Shown piece after piece: positions 29,156 through 38,801 of a stretch of DNA of 64,000 bases. This DNA comes from Aquisalimonas lutea. GTDB lineage: Bacteria > Pseudomonadota > Gammaproteobacteria > Nitrococcales > Aquisalimonadaceae. The notes beneath the pieces were generated by a model. The model was not told the origin of the DNA. It did no database searches and was given only the letters and a program-made list of their open reading frames with translations. The stretch's first letter is position 1. The number at the start of each line of letters is the position of its first letter. A program made the translations under genes and the position numbers. The stretch is from assembly GCF_030409225.1 (NCBI RefSeq), contig NZ_JAUFPK010000001.1, forward strand, positions 1,050,191-1,114,190. The letters are read 5' to 3'.

Positions 29156-30628
29156 CTACTCGTGGGCGCGCTCGAACTGGACGCGCAGGGCGGCCGACGG
29201 TCTCGGCCCGGTCACGCTGAACACCCAGACGGCCAATGCCGCAAGAATGAAGCCGGGCAGGATCTCGTAGACGTCGAAAATGCCGCCGGGGCCGCCGGAC
29301 AGACCCTCCCAGACGATGACGGTCACCGCGCCGACGATCAAGCCGGCCAGGGCCCCGTTGCGCGTCATTTCCTTCCAGAACAGCGACAGGATGATCACCG
29401 GCCCGAAGGCGGCGCCGAAGCCGGCCCAGGCGTAGGCCACCAGGTCCAGCACCAGGCTGTCGTCGTCCATGGCCAGCAGCGTGGCGATGATGGCGACCCC
29501 GAGCACGGCCGCCCGGCCCACCCATACCAGCTCCCTGTCACTGGCGTCCTCGCGGATGAGGGCGCGGTAGAAGTCCGCGGTCAGGGCGCTGGACGAGACC
29601 AGCAGCTGGGAGTCGATGGTGCTCATGATGGCGGCCAGGATGGCGGCCAGGAGAATGCCCGCCACCCAGGGATTGAAAAGCACCTGGTTCATCATGATGA
29701 ACGCCGCCTCCTGGTCGTCCAGCGGCGAGTCCGCGAACCAGGCCATGGCCACCATGCCGGTGAAAATGGCGCCGATCAGGGACAGCACCATCCAGGTCAT
29801 GCCCACGCCCATGGCCCGCGGCATTTCGTCCTCGTTGCGGATGGCCATGAAGCGGGCCAGGATGTGCGGCTGGCCGAAATAGCCCAGGCCCCAGGCCAGC
29901 AGGGAGACCACGCTCAGGAACGTCATCTCGTGCCACACGGACAGGCGGCCGGGGTCGATCCCGGCCACGGTGCTGCTGACCTCGCCCCAGCCGCCGAAGC
30001 TGACGATGCCCACCGCAGGTACCAGCAGCAGGGCGCAGAACATGAGAATGCCCTGCAGGAAGTCCGTCCAGCTCACGGCCAGGAAGCCGCCCAGGAAGGT
30101 ATACACGATGATGACCGCGGCACCCACGAACAGCGCGGTGTTGTAGTCCAGGCCGAAGGTGTTCTCGAACAGCGTCGCGCCGGCCACCATGCCGGAGGAT
30201 GTATAGAAGGTGAAGAACACCAGGATCACCACCGCGGACGCCACGCGCAGGATGCGCGTGTCGTCCTCGAAGCGGCGCTCCAGGAAGTCCGGCAGCGTGA
30301 TGGCGTCGTCGGCGATGACCGTGTGACGGCGCAGGCGCCGGGCGACGAACAGCCAGTTGAGCAGGGCGCCGACGGCGAGCCCCACCGCAATCCAGATCTG
30401 GTTCATGCCGGCGGCATACACGGCACCGGGGAGCCCGAGCAGCAGCCAGCCGCTCATGTCCGAGGCGCCGGCGCTCAGCGCGGTCACGCCGGGGCCCAGT
30501 CTGCGGCCGCCGAGGATGTAGTCGGACAGGTTGTTGGTTACCCGGTAGGCAAGCAGCCCGAAAAGCAGCATGACGACCAGGTAGAGAACGAAGGTAACCA
30601 GGGTGGCGACATTGAGTTCCGCTTCCAT
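29156..30628 (-). CDS. putP: Sodium/proline symporter PutP
   Basis: A 490-residue sodium:solute symporter with about 13 hydrophobic segments. PutP signatures include YILGGRRLGPGVTALSAGASDMSGWLLLGLPG near residue 40-70 and FFGGFLAVSWTDFLQG-like FLGGFLAVSWTDFLQGILM. Sodium-site Ser residues are seen in SSSALTADFYR. It imports proline for PutA, encoded 80 bp downstream, and probably shares a transcript with it. The ATG follows AAGGGGC. Confidence 0.93.
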   Translation of the reverse strand: MEAELNVATLVTFVLYLVVMLLFGLLAYRVTNNLSDYILGGRRLGPGVTALSAGASDMSGWLLLGLPGAVYAAGMNQIWIAVGLAVGALLNWLFVARRLRRHTVIADDAITLPDFLERRFEDDTRILRVASAVVILVFFTFYTSSGMVAGATLFENTFGLDYNTALFVGAAVIIVYTFLGGFLAVSWTDFLQGILMFCALLLVPAVGIVSFGGWGEVSSTVAGIDPGRLSVWHEMTFLSVVSLLAWGLGYFGQPHILARFMAIRNEDEMPRAMGVGMTWMVLSLIGAIFTGMVAMAWFADSPLDDQEAAFIMMNQVLFNPWVAGILLAAILAAIMSTIDSQLLVSSSALTADFYRALIREDASDRELVWVGRAAVLGVAIIATLLAMDDDSLVLDLVAYAWAGFGAAFGPVIILSLFWKEMTRNGALAGLIVGAVTVIVWEGLSGGPGGIFDVYEILPGFILAALAVWVFSVTGPRPSAALRVQFERAHE

Positions 30629-31180
30629 GACAGCCCCTTATGTGCCTGTGTCGTGCTTGTTGTTTGCCGTCCCGGTGTTCGGGTGGCTCGGCCCGCCGGA
30701 CCCGCACACGCCGATCCAGTGTAGGGATAGCAGGCGCCGGGACCGGGCACAAGCGCCGATCGTGCTGCCGCCGACAGCGATCCGGCGGCGTGGATGATGG
30801 CCGCGTGGGGGTGCGGAGATTGAATTTCGTTTGAGTACGGGGTGGTGATGAACCGTGTGACGATGATTCCTCTGACACGGAGTTTATTCCTTAACACGTT
30901 GATGAAAAGGAAGATGAGGTCGTGAATAAGGGGGGTCGCCAGCAGGTGTGATATTCTTCCGTTCAGGGTTTGTATGACTGTTTTTCATATGGTGGCGGTT
31001 GCTACGCGCCCCGAGGCGGCATACCCTAGCGGGCTCGGCTCGCGGGTCACGGCGGCAACCAGCCCGGGCGCTGCCTGGCTGACCACGGTGTGCCCGGTCC
31101 GTATCGGGGGTTGTCGGGACGCTTCACTCCACGCCGTAGACAAGACGGAAAAGCCAACTGACAGGAGGGTTTGCGGCACC
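30629..31180. other. 550-bp region between putP and gcvT
   Basis: This is a divergent control region without a credible gene. It is more AT-rich in the middle (30800-30990). An inverted repeat CCGTGT...ACACGG (30853-30880) is a possible operator. I looked for the conserved core of a glycine riboswitch before gcvT and did not find it. The gcvT Shine-Dalgarno ACAGGAGGG is at 31161-31169. Confidence 0.5.
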
Positions 31181-32269
31181 ATGCTGCAACGAACGCCATT
31201 GCACGACCGGCACCAGGCCGCCGGCGCCAAGCTCGTGGATTTCGCGGGCTGGGAGATGCCGCTGAACTACGGGTCCCAGATCCGTGAGCACGAGCAGGTG
31301 CGCCGTGCCGCCGGCGTGTTCGATGTATCGCACATGGGCGTGGTCGACGTCAGCGGTCCGGGCGCGCTCGCCTATCTGCGATACGTTCTCGCCAATGATG
31401 CGGGACGGCTGAAAGAGCCCGGGCAGGCGTTCTATACCTGCATGCTGAACCACGACGGCGGCGTTCTCGACGACCTCATCGTCTACTATCTTTCGGAAGG
31501 GCGGTACCGGATCGTCGTCAATGCCGCCCGCCGCGAGGCGGATCTGGCCTGGCTGCGCGAGCAGGCCGGCGGGCAGGATCTGCGCATCCGCGAGCGAAGC
31601 GAGATGGCCATGATTGCCGTACAGGGTCCGCAGGCGGAAGCATGTCTCGGCCAGGCCGTGGACGCCCGTCTCGAGAACCGGCTGGCGGGGCTGAAGCCGT
31701 TCCGGGCAGCGGAGACCGGCGACTGGCTGGTGGCCCGCACCGGATATACCGGCGAGGACGGCTTCGAGATCATTCTTCCGGGCCGTTCCGCCCCGGACCT
31801 CTGGGACCATCTCACCGATGCCGGGGCGGTGCCCTGCGGTCTCGGGGCCCGGGACAGCCTGCGCCTGGAGGCGGGGCTGTGCCTGTACGGCCAGGACATG
31901 GATAGCGCTACCACGCCGCTGGAGGCGGCGCTGTCGTGGACGGTGGCCTGGAAACCGGAGGACCGCGATTTCATCGGCCGCGCGGCGCTGGAGGGCCAGC
32001 GTGCGGAAGGCCCGGCGCGCCGGCTGGTGGGCCTGGTGCTGGAGGGCCGCGGGGTCCTGCGGCACGGGCAGGCGCTGCACTCGGACAACGGTGGCGAAGG
32101 CGAGGTCACCTCCGGCGGCTACTCCCCGGTACTGGAGCGGTCCATTGCGCTGGCCCGCATTCCGGTCGGCGACGATGGTCCCTGGAGCGTCGACATGCGC
32201 GGGCGCGCTCTGGCCGTGCGCCTGGTCCGGCCGCCCTTCGTCCGCAACGGTCAGGCTTTCATTGATTGA
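31181..32269 (+). CDS. gcvT: Aminomethyltransferase, glycine cleavage T protein
   Basis: A 362-residue tetrahydrofolate-dependent transferase that takes the aminomethyl group from lipoylated GcvH. Family marks are [52 protein letters not shown] and the folate-region [18 protein letters not shown]. It is the first gene of gcvT-H-PA-PB. ATG 31181 has a good Shine-Dalgarno 12 bases upstream; an upstream extension of the open frame is not supported. Confidence 0.96.
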   Translation: MLQRTPLHDRHQAAGAKLVDFAGWEMPLNYGSQIREHEQVRRAAGVFDVSHMGVVDVSGPGALAYLRYVLANDAGRLKEPGQAFYTCMLNHDGGVLDDLIVYYLSEGRYRIVVNAARREADLAWLREQAGGQDLRIRERSEMAMIAVQGPQAEACLGQAVDARLENRLAGLKPFRAAETGDWLVARTGYTGEDGFEIILPGRSAPDLWDHLTDAGAVPCGLGARDSLRLEAGLCLYGQDMDSATTPLEAALSWTVAWKPEDRDFIGRAALEGQRAEGPARRLVGLVLEGRGVLRHGQALHSDNGGEGEVTSGGYSPVLERSIALARIPVGDDGPWSVDMRGRALAVRLVRPPFVRNGQAFID

Positions 32270-32271
32270 AC

Positions 32272-32290
32272 GACCCGCCCCGGGCGGGTC
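32272..32290 (+). promoter_or_regulatory. Intercistronic hairpin gcvT-gcvH
   Basis: GACCCGCC-CCG-GGCGGGTC is a perfect 8-bp stem just after the gcvT stop and 23 bp before the gcvH ATG. It has no U-tract. It may stabilise or process the operon mRNA so that GcvH, needed in excess, is expressed differently. Confidence 0.4.
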
Positions 32291-32313
32291 AGAAACCCAG
32301 GGGACGCAGACCA

Positions 32314-32712
32314 ATGAGCAACGTACCCAGTGATCTGAAGTACGCCTCCTCCCACGAGTGGGTCCGCCAGGAAGACGATGGCACCGTCACGGTGGGCATC
32401 AGCGACCACGCCCAGGACTCCCTGGGTGACCTGGTGTTCGTGGAAACGCCCGAGATCGACGGCACCGTGGAGGCGGGCGAGGCCTGCGCCGTGGTGGAGT
32501 CGGTGAAGGCGGCGTCGGATGTCTACGCGCCGGTGGCCGGCACGATCGTGGACACCAACAGCCAGCTGCAGGACGCCCCGGAGCTGGTGAACACGGACCC
32601 CTACGGCGAGGGCTGGATCATGCGCATCCGCGTGGACGATCCCGATGCCCTGGAAGAACTCATGGACGCCGACGACTACGAGCACTTCATCGCCGAAGAG
32701 GACGAGGGGTGA
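32314..32712 (+). CDS. gcvH: Glycine cleavage H protein (lipoyl carrier)
   Basis: A 132-residue acidic carrier. The lipoylation site is Lys65 in VESVKAASD, inside the standard biotinyl/lipoyl fold ([33 protein letters not shown] before it). It shuttles the aminomethyl group between the P protein, GcvT and dihydrolipoamide dehydrogenase. ATG 32314; the start is fixed by similarity to family N-termini. Confidence 0.96.
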   Translation: MSNVPSDLKYASSHEWVRQEDDGTVTVGISDHAQDSLGDLVFVETPEIDGTVEAGEACAVVESVKAASDVYAPVAGTIVDTNSQLQDAPELVNTDPYGEGWIMRIRVDDPDALEELMDADDYEHFIAEEDEG

Positions 32713-32745
32713 CGCCTGATTCTCCAACCAGGGTCGGATACTGCC

Positions 32746-34113
32746 ATGCCGTTCATTCCCCATACTGACGAAGACATCCGCCACATGCTGGCGGAGATCG
32801 GCGTCGACAGCGTCAACGCGCTGTTCGACGAGATCCCCGAGGATCTCCGTGATCCGGGGCTGCCGCGGGTGCCCGCCGGCGTCTCGGAAATGGAGATCAC
32901 CCGGGTCATGAACGAGCGCGCCACCGGGGACACCCTGGGGCCGTGCTTCGTGGGCGCGGGGGCGTATCGCCACCACGTGCCGGCCGCCGTGTGGGAGGTC
33001 ACCACGCGGGGGGAGTACTACAGTGCGTACACGCCGTACCAGGCGGAGGCCAGCCAGGGCACCCTGCAGCTGATCTACGAGTACCAGAGCATGATGGCCG
33101 GCCTCATGGCCATGGACGCGTCCAACGCCTCTCTCTACGACGGCGGCTCGGCCATGGCCGAGGCGGTGCTCATGGCCGTGCGCGCCAATCGCAAGTCGAA
33201 ATCCGGGCGCATCCTGGTGCCGGACACGGCCAACCCGCTCTACTGCGACGCCACGCGCACCATCGTGAGCAACCAGGGGCTGGTGCTGGAGAGCGTGCCC
33301 AGCGATCCATCCACCGGCGTCGTCGACCCGGCCACGCTGAAGAAGTGGGACGGCGAGGACATCGCCGCCCTGGTGGTGCCGCAGCCCAACTGGTTCGGGC
33401 GCCTCGAGGACGCGGCGGCGCTGACGGACTGGGCGCGGCGCAACGGTGCCCTGGTGATCGCGGTGGTCAACCCCACGGCCATGGCCGTCATCACCCCGCC
33501 CGGCGAATGGGGCGAGCAGGGGGCCGACATCGCCTGCGGCGAGGGGCAGCCCCTGGGGATTCCGCTGTCGTCCGGCGGCCCGTACTTCGGCTTCATGTGC
33601 TGCCGCAAGGCCTACGTGCGGCAGATGCCCGGGCGCATCGTCGGGCGGACCGTGGATCTCGAGGGCCGTACCGGCTATACCCTGACCCTTCAGGCCCGCG
33701 AGCAGCACATCCGGCGCTCCAAGGCCACCTCGAACATCTGCACCAACCAGGGGCTGATGGTCACGGCAGCGACCATGTACCTGGCGCTGCTGGGAGCGGA
33801 GGGCCTGGAACGGGTGGCCGCCCAGTGCCACGACACCACGCGCCGGCTCACCGAGCGGCTCACCGGGATCGACGGCGTAAGCCTGCGCTTCGACGGCCCC
33901 TATTTCCACGAGCGGGTCATCGAGCTGGACCGGCCCGCCGAGCCCGTGTTCCACCAGCTGGCCGCGCAGGGTGTGCTGGCGGGCTACCCGCTGGGCCGCC
34001 ACGACAAGCGGCTGGCCAATGCGCTGCTGGTATGTGCCACCGAGACCGTCACCGAGGCGGACATGGATCGCTACGTGGACGCCCTGGGCCAGGCACTGGC
34101 CCGGGCGGCCTGA
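32746..34113 (+). CDS. gcvPA: Glycine dehydrogenase (decarboxylating) subunit 1
   Basis: A 455-residue N-terminal half of the P protein, which decarboxylates glycine together with subunit 2. Typical stretches are [20 protein letters not shown] at the start, [34 protein letters not shown] and [10 protein letters not shown]. The split into two genes is unlike the fused GcvP of E. coli and occurs in several other gammaproteobacterial lineages. It lies 18 bp before gcvPB. Confidence 0.95.
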   Translation: MPFIPHTDEDIRHMLAEIGVDSVNALFDEIPEDLRDPGLPRVPAGVSEMEITRVMNERATGDTLGPCFVGAGAYRHHVPAAVWEVTTRGEYYSAYTPYQAEASQGTLQLIYEYQSMMAGLMAMDASNASLYDGGSAMAEAVLMAVRANRKSKSGRILVPDTANPLYCDATRTIVSNQGLVLESVPSDPSTGVVDPATLKKWDGEDIAALVVPQPNWFGRLEDAAALTDWARRNGALVIAVVNPTAMAVITPPGEWGEQGADIACGEGQPLGIPLSSGGPYFGFMCCRKAYVRQMPGRIVGRTVDLEGRTGYTLTLQAREQHIRRSKATSNICTNQGLMVTAATMYLALLGAEGLERVAAQCHDTTRRLTERLTGIDGVSLRFDGPYFHERVIELDRPAEPVFHQLAAQGVLAGYPLGRHDKRLANALLVCATETVTEADMDRYVDALGQALARAA

Positions 34114-34131
34114 TCAACGGGAGGTCTTGCC

Positions 34132-35598
34132 GTGACGCAGGAAGAACTGATTTTCGACCTGGGCCGTACCGGGCGGTACGCCCGCGCCCAGGCACCGGCG
34201 ACCACCGCCGGGCTCAGCGACATCCCGGACGCGTTCCGGCGCAAGCGGCGCGCGACGCTGCCGGAAGTCTCGGAGCTGCAGGTGGTGCGCCACTACACGC
34301 GGCTGTCGCAGAAGAACTTCTCCATCGACACCCATTTCTACCCGCTGGGCTCGTGCACCATGAAGTACAACCCGCGGGCGTGTAACAGCCTGGCGATGCT
34401 GCCCGGCTTCCTGGACCGGCATCCCCATGCTCCCGACAGCACCGGGCAGGGCTTTCTCGCCTGCCTGTGGGAGCTCCAGGAGATGCTCGCGGAAGTGACC
34501 GGCATGCGCTCCGTGTCCCTGGCCCCCATGGCGGGGGCCCAGGGCGAGTTCACCGGGGTGGCCATGATCCGCGCCTACCACGTCGCCCGCGGCGACACGG
34601 AGCGCACGGAGATCCTGGTGCCGGACGCCGCCCACGGGACCAACCCGGCGACGGCGGTGATGTGCGGCTACAAGGTGCGGGAGATCCCCACCGCCGCCGA
34701 CGGCGACGTCGACATGGAGGCCCTGCAGGAGGCCGTGGGGCCGCAGACCGCCGGGATCATGCTCACCAATCCCTCCACGGTGGGCGTGTTCGAGCGGCGC
34801 ATCCAGGAGATCGCGGCGCTGGTCCACGATGCCGGCGGCCTGCTCTACTACGACGGCGCCAACCTCAACGCCATTCTCGGCAAGGCGCGGCCCGGGGACA
34901 TGGGCTTCGACGTCATCCACATCAACCTGCACAAGACCTTCTCCACGCCCCACGGCGGCGGCGGTCCGGGCGCGGGTGCCGTGGGTGTCGGCGAGCGCCT
35001 GCTGCCGCATATCCCCGTGCCGCAGGTGGGCCATGACGACAACGGCTACCACTGGCGCGGCGAGGACGAGATCCCGCAGACCATCGGCCGGCTGTCGGCG
35101 TTCATGGGCAATGCCGGGGTGCTTCTGCGGGCCTACGTGTACGCGCGCATGCTGGGCAGCAACGGCATGGTCCGGGTCGCCGAGTTCGCCACGCTGAACG
35201 CCAACTACCTGATGAGCCGTCTGCGGGCCGAGGGCTTCCAGGTGTGGCTGCCGGAGCGCCGGGCCAGCCACGAGTTCATCGTCAGCCTCAAGTCCGAGGC
35301 CAAGGAGCTGGGCGTCACGGCGGGCGATTTCGCCAAGCGGCTGCTGGACCTGGGCTACCACGCGCCCACGGCCTATTTCCCGCTGCTCGTGCCGGAGTGC
35401 TTTCTCATCGAGCCCACGGAGACGGAGACCCGGGACGACCTGGAGGGCTTCGTGCAGGCCATGGTGACCATCCGCGAGGAGGCGCGCCAGGACAAGGATT
35501 TCGTCAAGGGGGCACCCTACAACATGCCCGTGCGCCGCCTGGACGAGGTCAAGGCGGCCAAGGAGCTCGACCTGAAATGGCAGGGCGACGCCGGCTGA
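34132..35598 (+). CDS. gcvPB: Glycine dehydrogenase (decarboxylating) subunit 2
   Basis: A 488-residue C-terminal half of the P protein carrying pyridoxal phosphate on Lys268 ([18 protein letters not shown]). [15 protein letters not shown] (about 68-82) is another family mark. Translation starts at GTG 34132 after GGGAGG. It forms the heterotetrameric P protein with gcvPA. Confidence 0.96.
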   Translation: MTQEELIFDLGRTGRYARAQAPATTAGLSDIPDAFRRKRRATLPEVSELQVVRHYTRLSQKNFSIDTHFYPLGSCTMKYNPRACNSLAMLPGFLDRHPHAPDSTGQGFLACLWELQEMLAEVTGMRSVSLAPMAGAQGEFTGVAMIRAYHVARGDTERTEILVPDAAHGTNPATAVMCGYKVREIPTAADGDVDMEALQEAVGPQTAGIMLTNPSTVGVFERRIQEIAALVHDAGGLLYYDGANLNAILGKARPGDMGFDVIHINLHKTFSTPHGGGGPGAGAVGVGERLLPHIPVPQVGHDDNGYHWRGEDEIPQTIGRLSAFMGNAGVLLRAYVYARMLGSNGMVRVAEFATLNANYLMSRLRAEGFQVWLPERRASHEFIVSLKSEAKELGVTAGDFAKRLLDLGYHAPTAYFPLLVPECFLIEPTETETRDDLEGFVQAMVTIREEARQDKDFVKGAPYNMPVRRLDEVKAAKELDLKWQGDAG

Positions 35599-35739
35599 GC
35601 CGGCGCCGCCTCCCCCTGAGGGACGCATCGACTCGCCCCGCGGCCCGCTGCCCGCCGATTGCGGCGCGGGCCGCAGGGTTGCGCGCACGAGGATGCACCG
35701 CAGGGGTCGGTTTTCATCAGCAATAGGGAGAGATCCTCC

Positions 35740-36672
35740 ATGACCGCATTGATCAGCGGCTCGGTCGCGTTCGACACCATCATGGTCTTTCGCGACCGCT
35801 TCAAGAATCACGTGCTGCCCGAGCAGGTGCACATTCTCAACGTGGCCTTCCTGGTGGACGAGCTGCGCCGGGAGTATGGCGGCTGCGCCGGCAACATCGC
35901 CTACAACCTGACGCTTCTCGGCGAGCGCGGTCTGCCCCTGGCCACGGTGGGCAAGGACTTCGGCAGCTACGCCGACTGGATGAAGGACTGGGGCGTGCCG
36001 CAGACCTACGTGCGCCAGTATGACGACCACTACTGCGCCCAGGCCTACATCACCACGGATCTGGACGACAACCAGATCACCGCATTCCACCCGGGCGCCA
36101 TGAACCTGGCCCACGAGGTGAAGGTTCCCACCAACGAGAACGCCAAGATCGGCATTGTCGCGCCCAATGGCCGTGACGGCATGATCGCCCATGCGGAGCA
36201 GTTCGCCGACGCCGGCATCCCGTTCATCTTCGATCCGGGTCAGGGCCTGCCGATGTTCGACGGCAAGGAGCTGCTGGACTTCGTCAACAAGGCGACCTAC
36301 ATGACGGTCAACGACTATGAGTCCCGCATGGTCCAGGACCGCACCGGCCTGAGCATGGAAGAGCTGGCCAAGCGGCTCGACGCGCTCATCGTCACCCGCG
36401 GCGGCGAGGGCTCGGACATCTACACCAACGGCGAGACCATCCACGTGGAGGCGGTCAAGCCCGAGGACATCCTCGACCCCACGGGATGCGGCGACGCCTA
36501 TCGCGCCGGGCTGCTCTACGGCCTGCTGCACGACCTGGACTGGAAGACCACCGGCCAGATCGCGTCGCTCATGGGCAGCCTCAAGGTCGCCCGGTCGGGC
36601 ACGCAGAACCACCATTTCACCCTGGAGCAGTTCCGGGGCTGGTACCGCAAGGCCTTCGGCTCGGACTTCTGA
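35740..36672 (+). CDS. PfkB-family carbohydrate/nucleoside kinase
   Basis: A 310-residue kinase of the ribokinase/PfkB superfamily, resembling adenosine kinase-like members. Visible elements are the N-terminal GSVAFDTIMVF, the YGGCAGNIAYNLTLLGE motif (first PfkB signature) and DPTGCGDAYRAGLLYG (second signature; catalytic Asp in GCGD, a variant of the usual GAGD). No signal peptide. It lies 141 bp after gcvPB in the same direction. The substrate cannot be assigned; adenosine or a sugar are both possible. Confidence 0.85.
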   Translation: MTALISGSVAFDTIMVFRDRFKNHVLPEQVHILNVAFLVDELRREYGGCAGNIAYNLTLLGERGLPLATVGKDFGSYADWMKDWGVPQTYVRQYDDHYCAQAYITTDLDDNQITAFHPGAMNLAHEVKVPTNENAKIGIVAPNGRDGMIAHAEQFADAGIPFIFDPGQGLPMFDGKELLDFVNKATYMTVNDYESRMVQDRTGLSMEELAKRLDALIVTRGGEGSDIYTNGETIHVEAVKPEDILDPTGCGDAYRAGLLYGLLHDLDWKTTGQIASLMGSLKVARSGTQNHHFTLEQFRGWYRKAFGSDF

Positions 36673-36678
36673 GGGCGT

Positions 36679-36717
36679 GGTCGCGGACCGGCGGTGCCGC
36701 ACCGCCGGCCCGCGACC
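36679..36717 (+). terminator. Large hairpin after the PfkB kinase gene
   Basis: An outer stem GGTCGCGG/CCGCGACC (36679-36686, 36710-36717) encloses an inner stem CCGGCGGTG/CACCGCCGG (36688-36708). It begins six bases past the kinase stop. No U-tract follows. It likely ends or stabilises the gcv-kinase transcript. Confidence 0.6.
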
Positions 36718-36733
36718 GGTGATCGGTATATCG

Positions 36734-36815
36734 TCGGGGCTGAAGCCCCTCCCACAGCAGTCGCCGACGGATGCACCCAGGCGGGGCACTGTTGTGGGAG
36801 GGGCTTCAGCCCCGA
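36734..36815. repeat. Inverted pair of REP-like elements (BIME)
   Basis: The left copy TCGGGGCTGAAGCCCCTCCC (36734-36753, followed by ACAGCA) and the right copy (36790-36815, TGTTGTGGGAGGGGCTTCAGCCCCGA) are inverted. Each contains the hairpin GGGGCTGAAGCCCC. This GTGGGAGGGGCTTCAGCCCC motif is a well known intergenic REP type in Pseudomonas and related bacteria and is mobilised by RAYT transposases. It lies between two convergent genes. Confidence 0.85.
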
Positions 36816-36837
36816 TTGTCGTCCGGCGGCTGGCGCC

Positions 36838-38631
36838 TTACAGCCACTCGGCCGGCATGGCGCCCACCGCGTCGTCCCCCGCCAGGACGGCCGGCAGCAA
36901 CGCCGGTGCCCGGGGCAGGATGTGCTGGGCGTAGAACCGCGCCGTGACCAGCTTGGCCTCGTAGAATTCCTTTTCGGGCGAGCCCTGGTCCAGCGCCGCC
37001 CGCGCCACCAGGGCCGAGCGCGCCAGCAGGGCGCCGCCGCAGACGTAGCCGGCCATCATCAGGTACGGCACCGCCCCCGCAGCCGTCGCACCGGGGTTCT
37101 CTCCGTGGGTCCGGACCACGGAGTTGGCCGCCTCGCGCAACGCCTGGATGCCCGTGTCCAGGGGCTCGCGGATGGCCCGCACGCCGGAGTCGGCGCTGGC
37201 GTCCAGCTCCGCGGCGAGCCCCGCCATCTCGGTCAGCAGGGTCTGCATGGCCTCGCCGCCGTCGCGGTGGGTCTTGCGCCCGATCAGGTCGTTGGCCTGG
37301 ATGCCGGTGGTGCCCTCGTAGATGGTCGTGATCCGCGCGTCGCGGTAGTGCTGGGCGGCGCCGGTCTCCTCGACGTAGCCCATGCCGCCGTGGACCTGGA
37401 TGCCGATGCTGGTCAGCTCCTGGCCTACCTCCGTGCACCAGCCCTTGACGATGGGGATGAGCAGGTCCACCCGCGCCTGGTGCCGGGCGCGCTCGTCCGC
37501 GTCCGGGTGCCGGCGGCTCATGTCCATGGACCAGGACGCGGAGTAGCTCAGTGCCCGCATGGCCTCGATCTGCGAGCGCATGGTCAGCATCATGCGCTTG
37601 ACGTCGGGGTGGTGGAGGATGCTCACCTTGTCGCTCCCGCTGTAGCCGGCCGGCGTGCCCTGGACCCGCTCGCCGGCGTACCACCGCGCCTGCTGGTACG
37701 CCCGCTCGGCGATGGCCAAGCCCTGGACGCCGACCTTGTGCCGGGCCTCGTTCATCATGGTGAACATGTGCGCCAGGCCCTTGCCCTCCTCACCCACCAG
37801 GTAGCCCACGGCGCCGCCGTTGTCGCCGTAGGACATGGTGCAGGTGGGGCTGGCGTGGATGCCGATCTTGTCCTCGATGCTCACGCAGCGTACGTCGTTG
37901 CGCTCACCCGGGTTGCCGTCGGCATCGGGCAGGAACTTGGGCACGATGAACAGGGAGATGCCCTTGACGCCGGCGGGGGCGTCCGGGGTGCGCGCCAGGA
38001 CCAGGTGGACGATGTTCTCCGCGCAGTCGTGCTCACCCCAGGTGATGTAGATCTTCTGGCCCTGGATGCGGTAGTGATCGCCTTCCGGCGCGGCCCGGCA
38101 GCGCACGGCGGCCAGGTCCGAGCCGGCCTGGGGCTCGGTGAGGTTCATGGTGCCGGTCCACTGTCCGGTGACCAGCTTCGGCAGGTAGGTCGCCTTCTGC
38201 TGCTCCGAGCCGTGGGAGAGCAGCGCCTCGATGGCGCCCGCCGTGAGCAGCGGGCAGAGCGCGAAGCTCATGTTCGCCGACTGCCACATCTCCTGGGTGG
38301 CGGTGGCGACGAACTCGGGCAGGCCCTGGCCGTCGTAGTCCGGCGGGCAGGGCAGGGCGTTCCAGCCGGCGTCGACGTATTGCCGGTAGGCGTCGGCGAA
38401 GCCGTCCGGCGTGGTGACGGCGCCGTCGTGCCACTGCGAGCCGGCCCGGTCACCGGGCTGGTTCAGCGGCGCCAGCACGCCGCCGGCGAAGCGCGCCGCC
38501 TCTTCGAGCACGGCGTCCACCAGTCCCGGCGTCGCCTCGTCGAAGCCCGGCAGGCGGGCGATGGGCTCGATGCCCAGGAGCTCCTGCATCACGAACTTCA
38601 TGTCGCGGGTGGGGGCGTTGTAGTCAGTCAT
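36838..38631 (-). CDS. Acyl-CoA dehydrogenase
   Basis: A 597-residue FAD acyl-CoA dehydrogenase of the long bacterial type with an extra C-terminal domain. Marks are YNAPTRDMKFVMQELLG at the N-terminus, MNLTEPQAGSDLAAVRCRA, YITWGEHDC and YRDARITTIYEGTTGIQANDLIGRK, which holds the catalytic Glu. It passes electrons to ETF during fatty-acid oxidation; chain length is unknown. I prefer ATG 38631 (MTDYNAP, as in homologues). An ATG at 38640 is also possible, but its AGGAG is too close. Confidence 0.92.
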   Translation of the reverse strand: MTDYNAPTRDMKFVMQELLGIEPIARLPGFDEATPGLVDAVLEEAARFAGGVLAPLNQPGDRAGSQWHDGAVTTPDGFADAYRQYVDAGWNALPCPPDYDGQGLPEFVATATQEMWQSANMSFALCPLLTAGAIEALLSHGSEQQKATYLPKLVTGQWTGTMNLTEPQAGSDLAAVRCRAAPEGDHYRIQGQKIYITWGEHDCAENIVHLVLARTPDAPAGVKGISLFIVPKFLPDADGNPGERNDVRCVSIEDKIGIHASPTCTMSYGDNGGAVGYLVGEEGKGLAHMFTMMNEARHKVGVQGLAIAERAYQQARWYAGERVQGTPAGYSGSDKVSILHHPDVKRMMLTMRSQIEAMRALSYSASWSMDMSRRHPDADERARHQARVDLLIPIVKGWCTEVGQELTSIGIQVHGGMGYVEETGAAQHYRDARITTIYEGTTGIQANDLIGRKTHRDGGEAMQTLLTEMAGLAAELDASADSGVRAIREPLDTGIQALREAANSVVRTHGENPGATAAGAVPYLMMAGYVCGGALLARSALVARAALDQGSPEKEFYEAKLVTARFYAQHILPRAPALLPAVLAGDDAVGAMPAEWL

Positions 38632-38801
38632 CGTCGCCATGTCTCCTGTTGGGTGTCGCGGCTCCATCCACGAACATACTGTGCCGTATGGTGATTTACC
38701 CTACCGGCTCCCGGGGAGGGAGTAAATGCGGCGCCCGCATGGCATTCCTCCGGAAAAGCTTAGTACACTCCGGCTTTTGCCAACGCGCCCGGGAGCCCGT
38801 C

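Noticed and set aside
26017-29220. A 1067-codon open frame on the plus strand across putA
   Set aside because: It mirrors the codon pattern of PutA; composition is His/Gly/Val-biased and no motif is present.
29027-30724. A 565-codon open frame on the plus strand opposite putP
   Set aside because: It is the antisense of a membrane protein with strong PutP signatures; the composition is His/Gln/Gly-rich and implausible.
30900-31180. Possible glycine riboswitch before gcvT
   Set aside because: The conserved cores expected for the glycine aptamer are not present on the plus strand.
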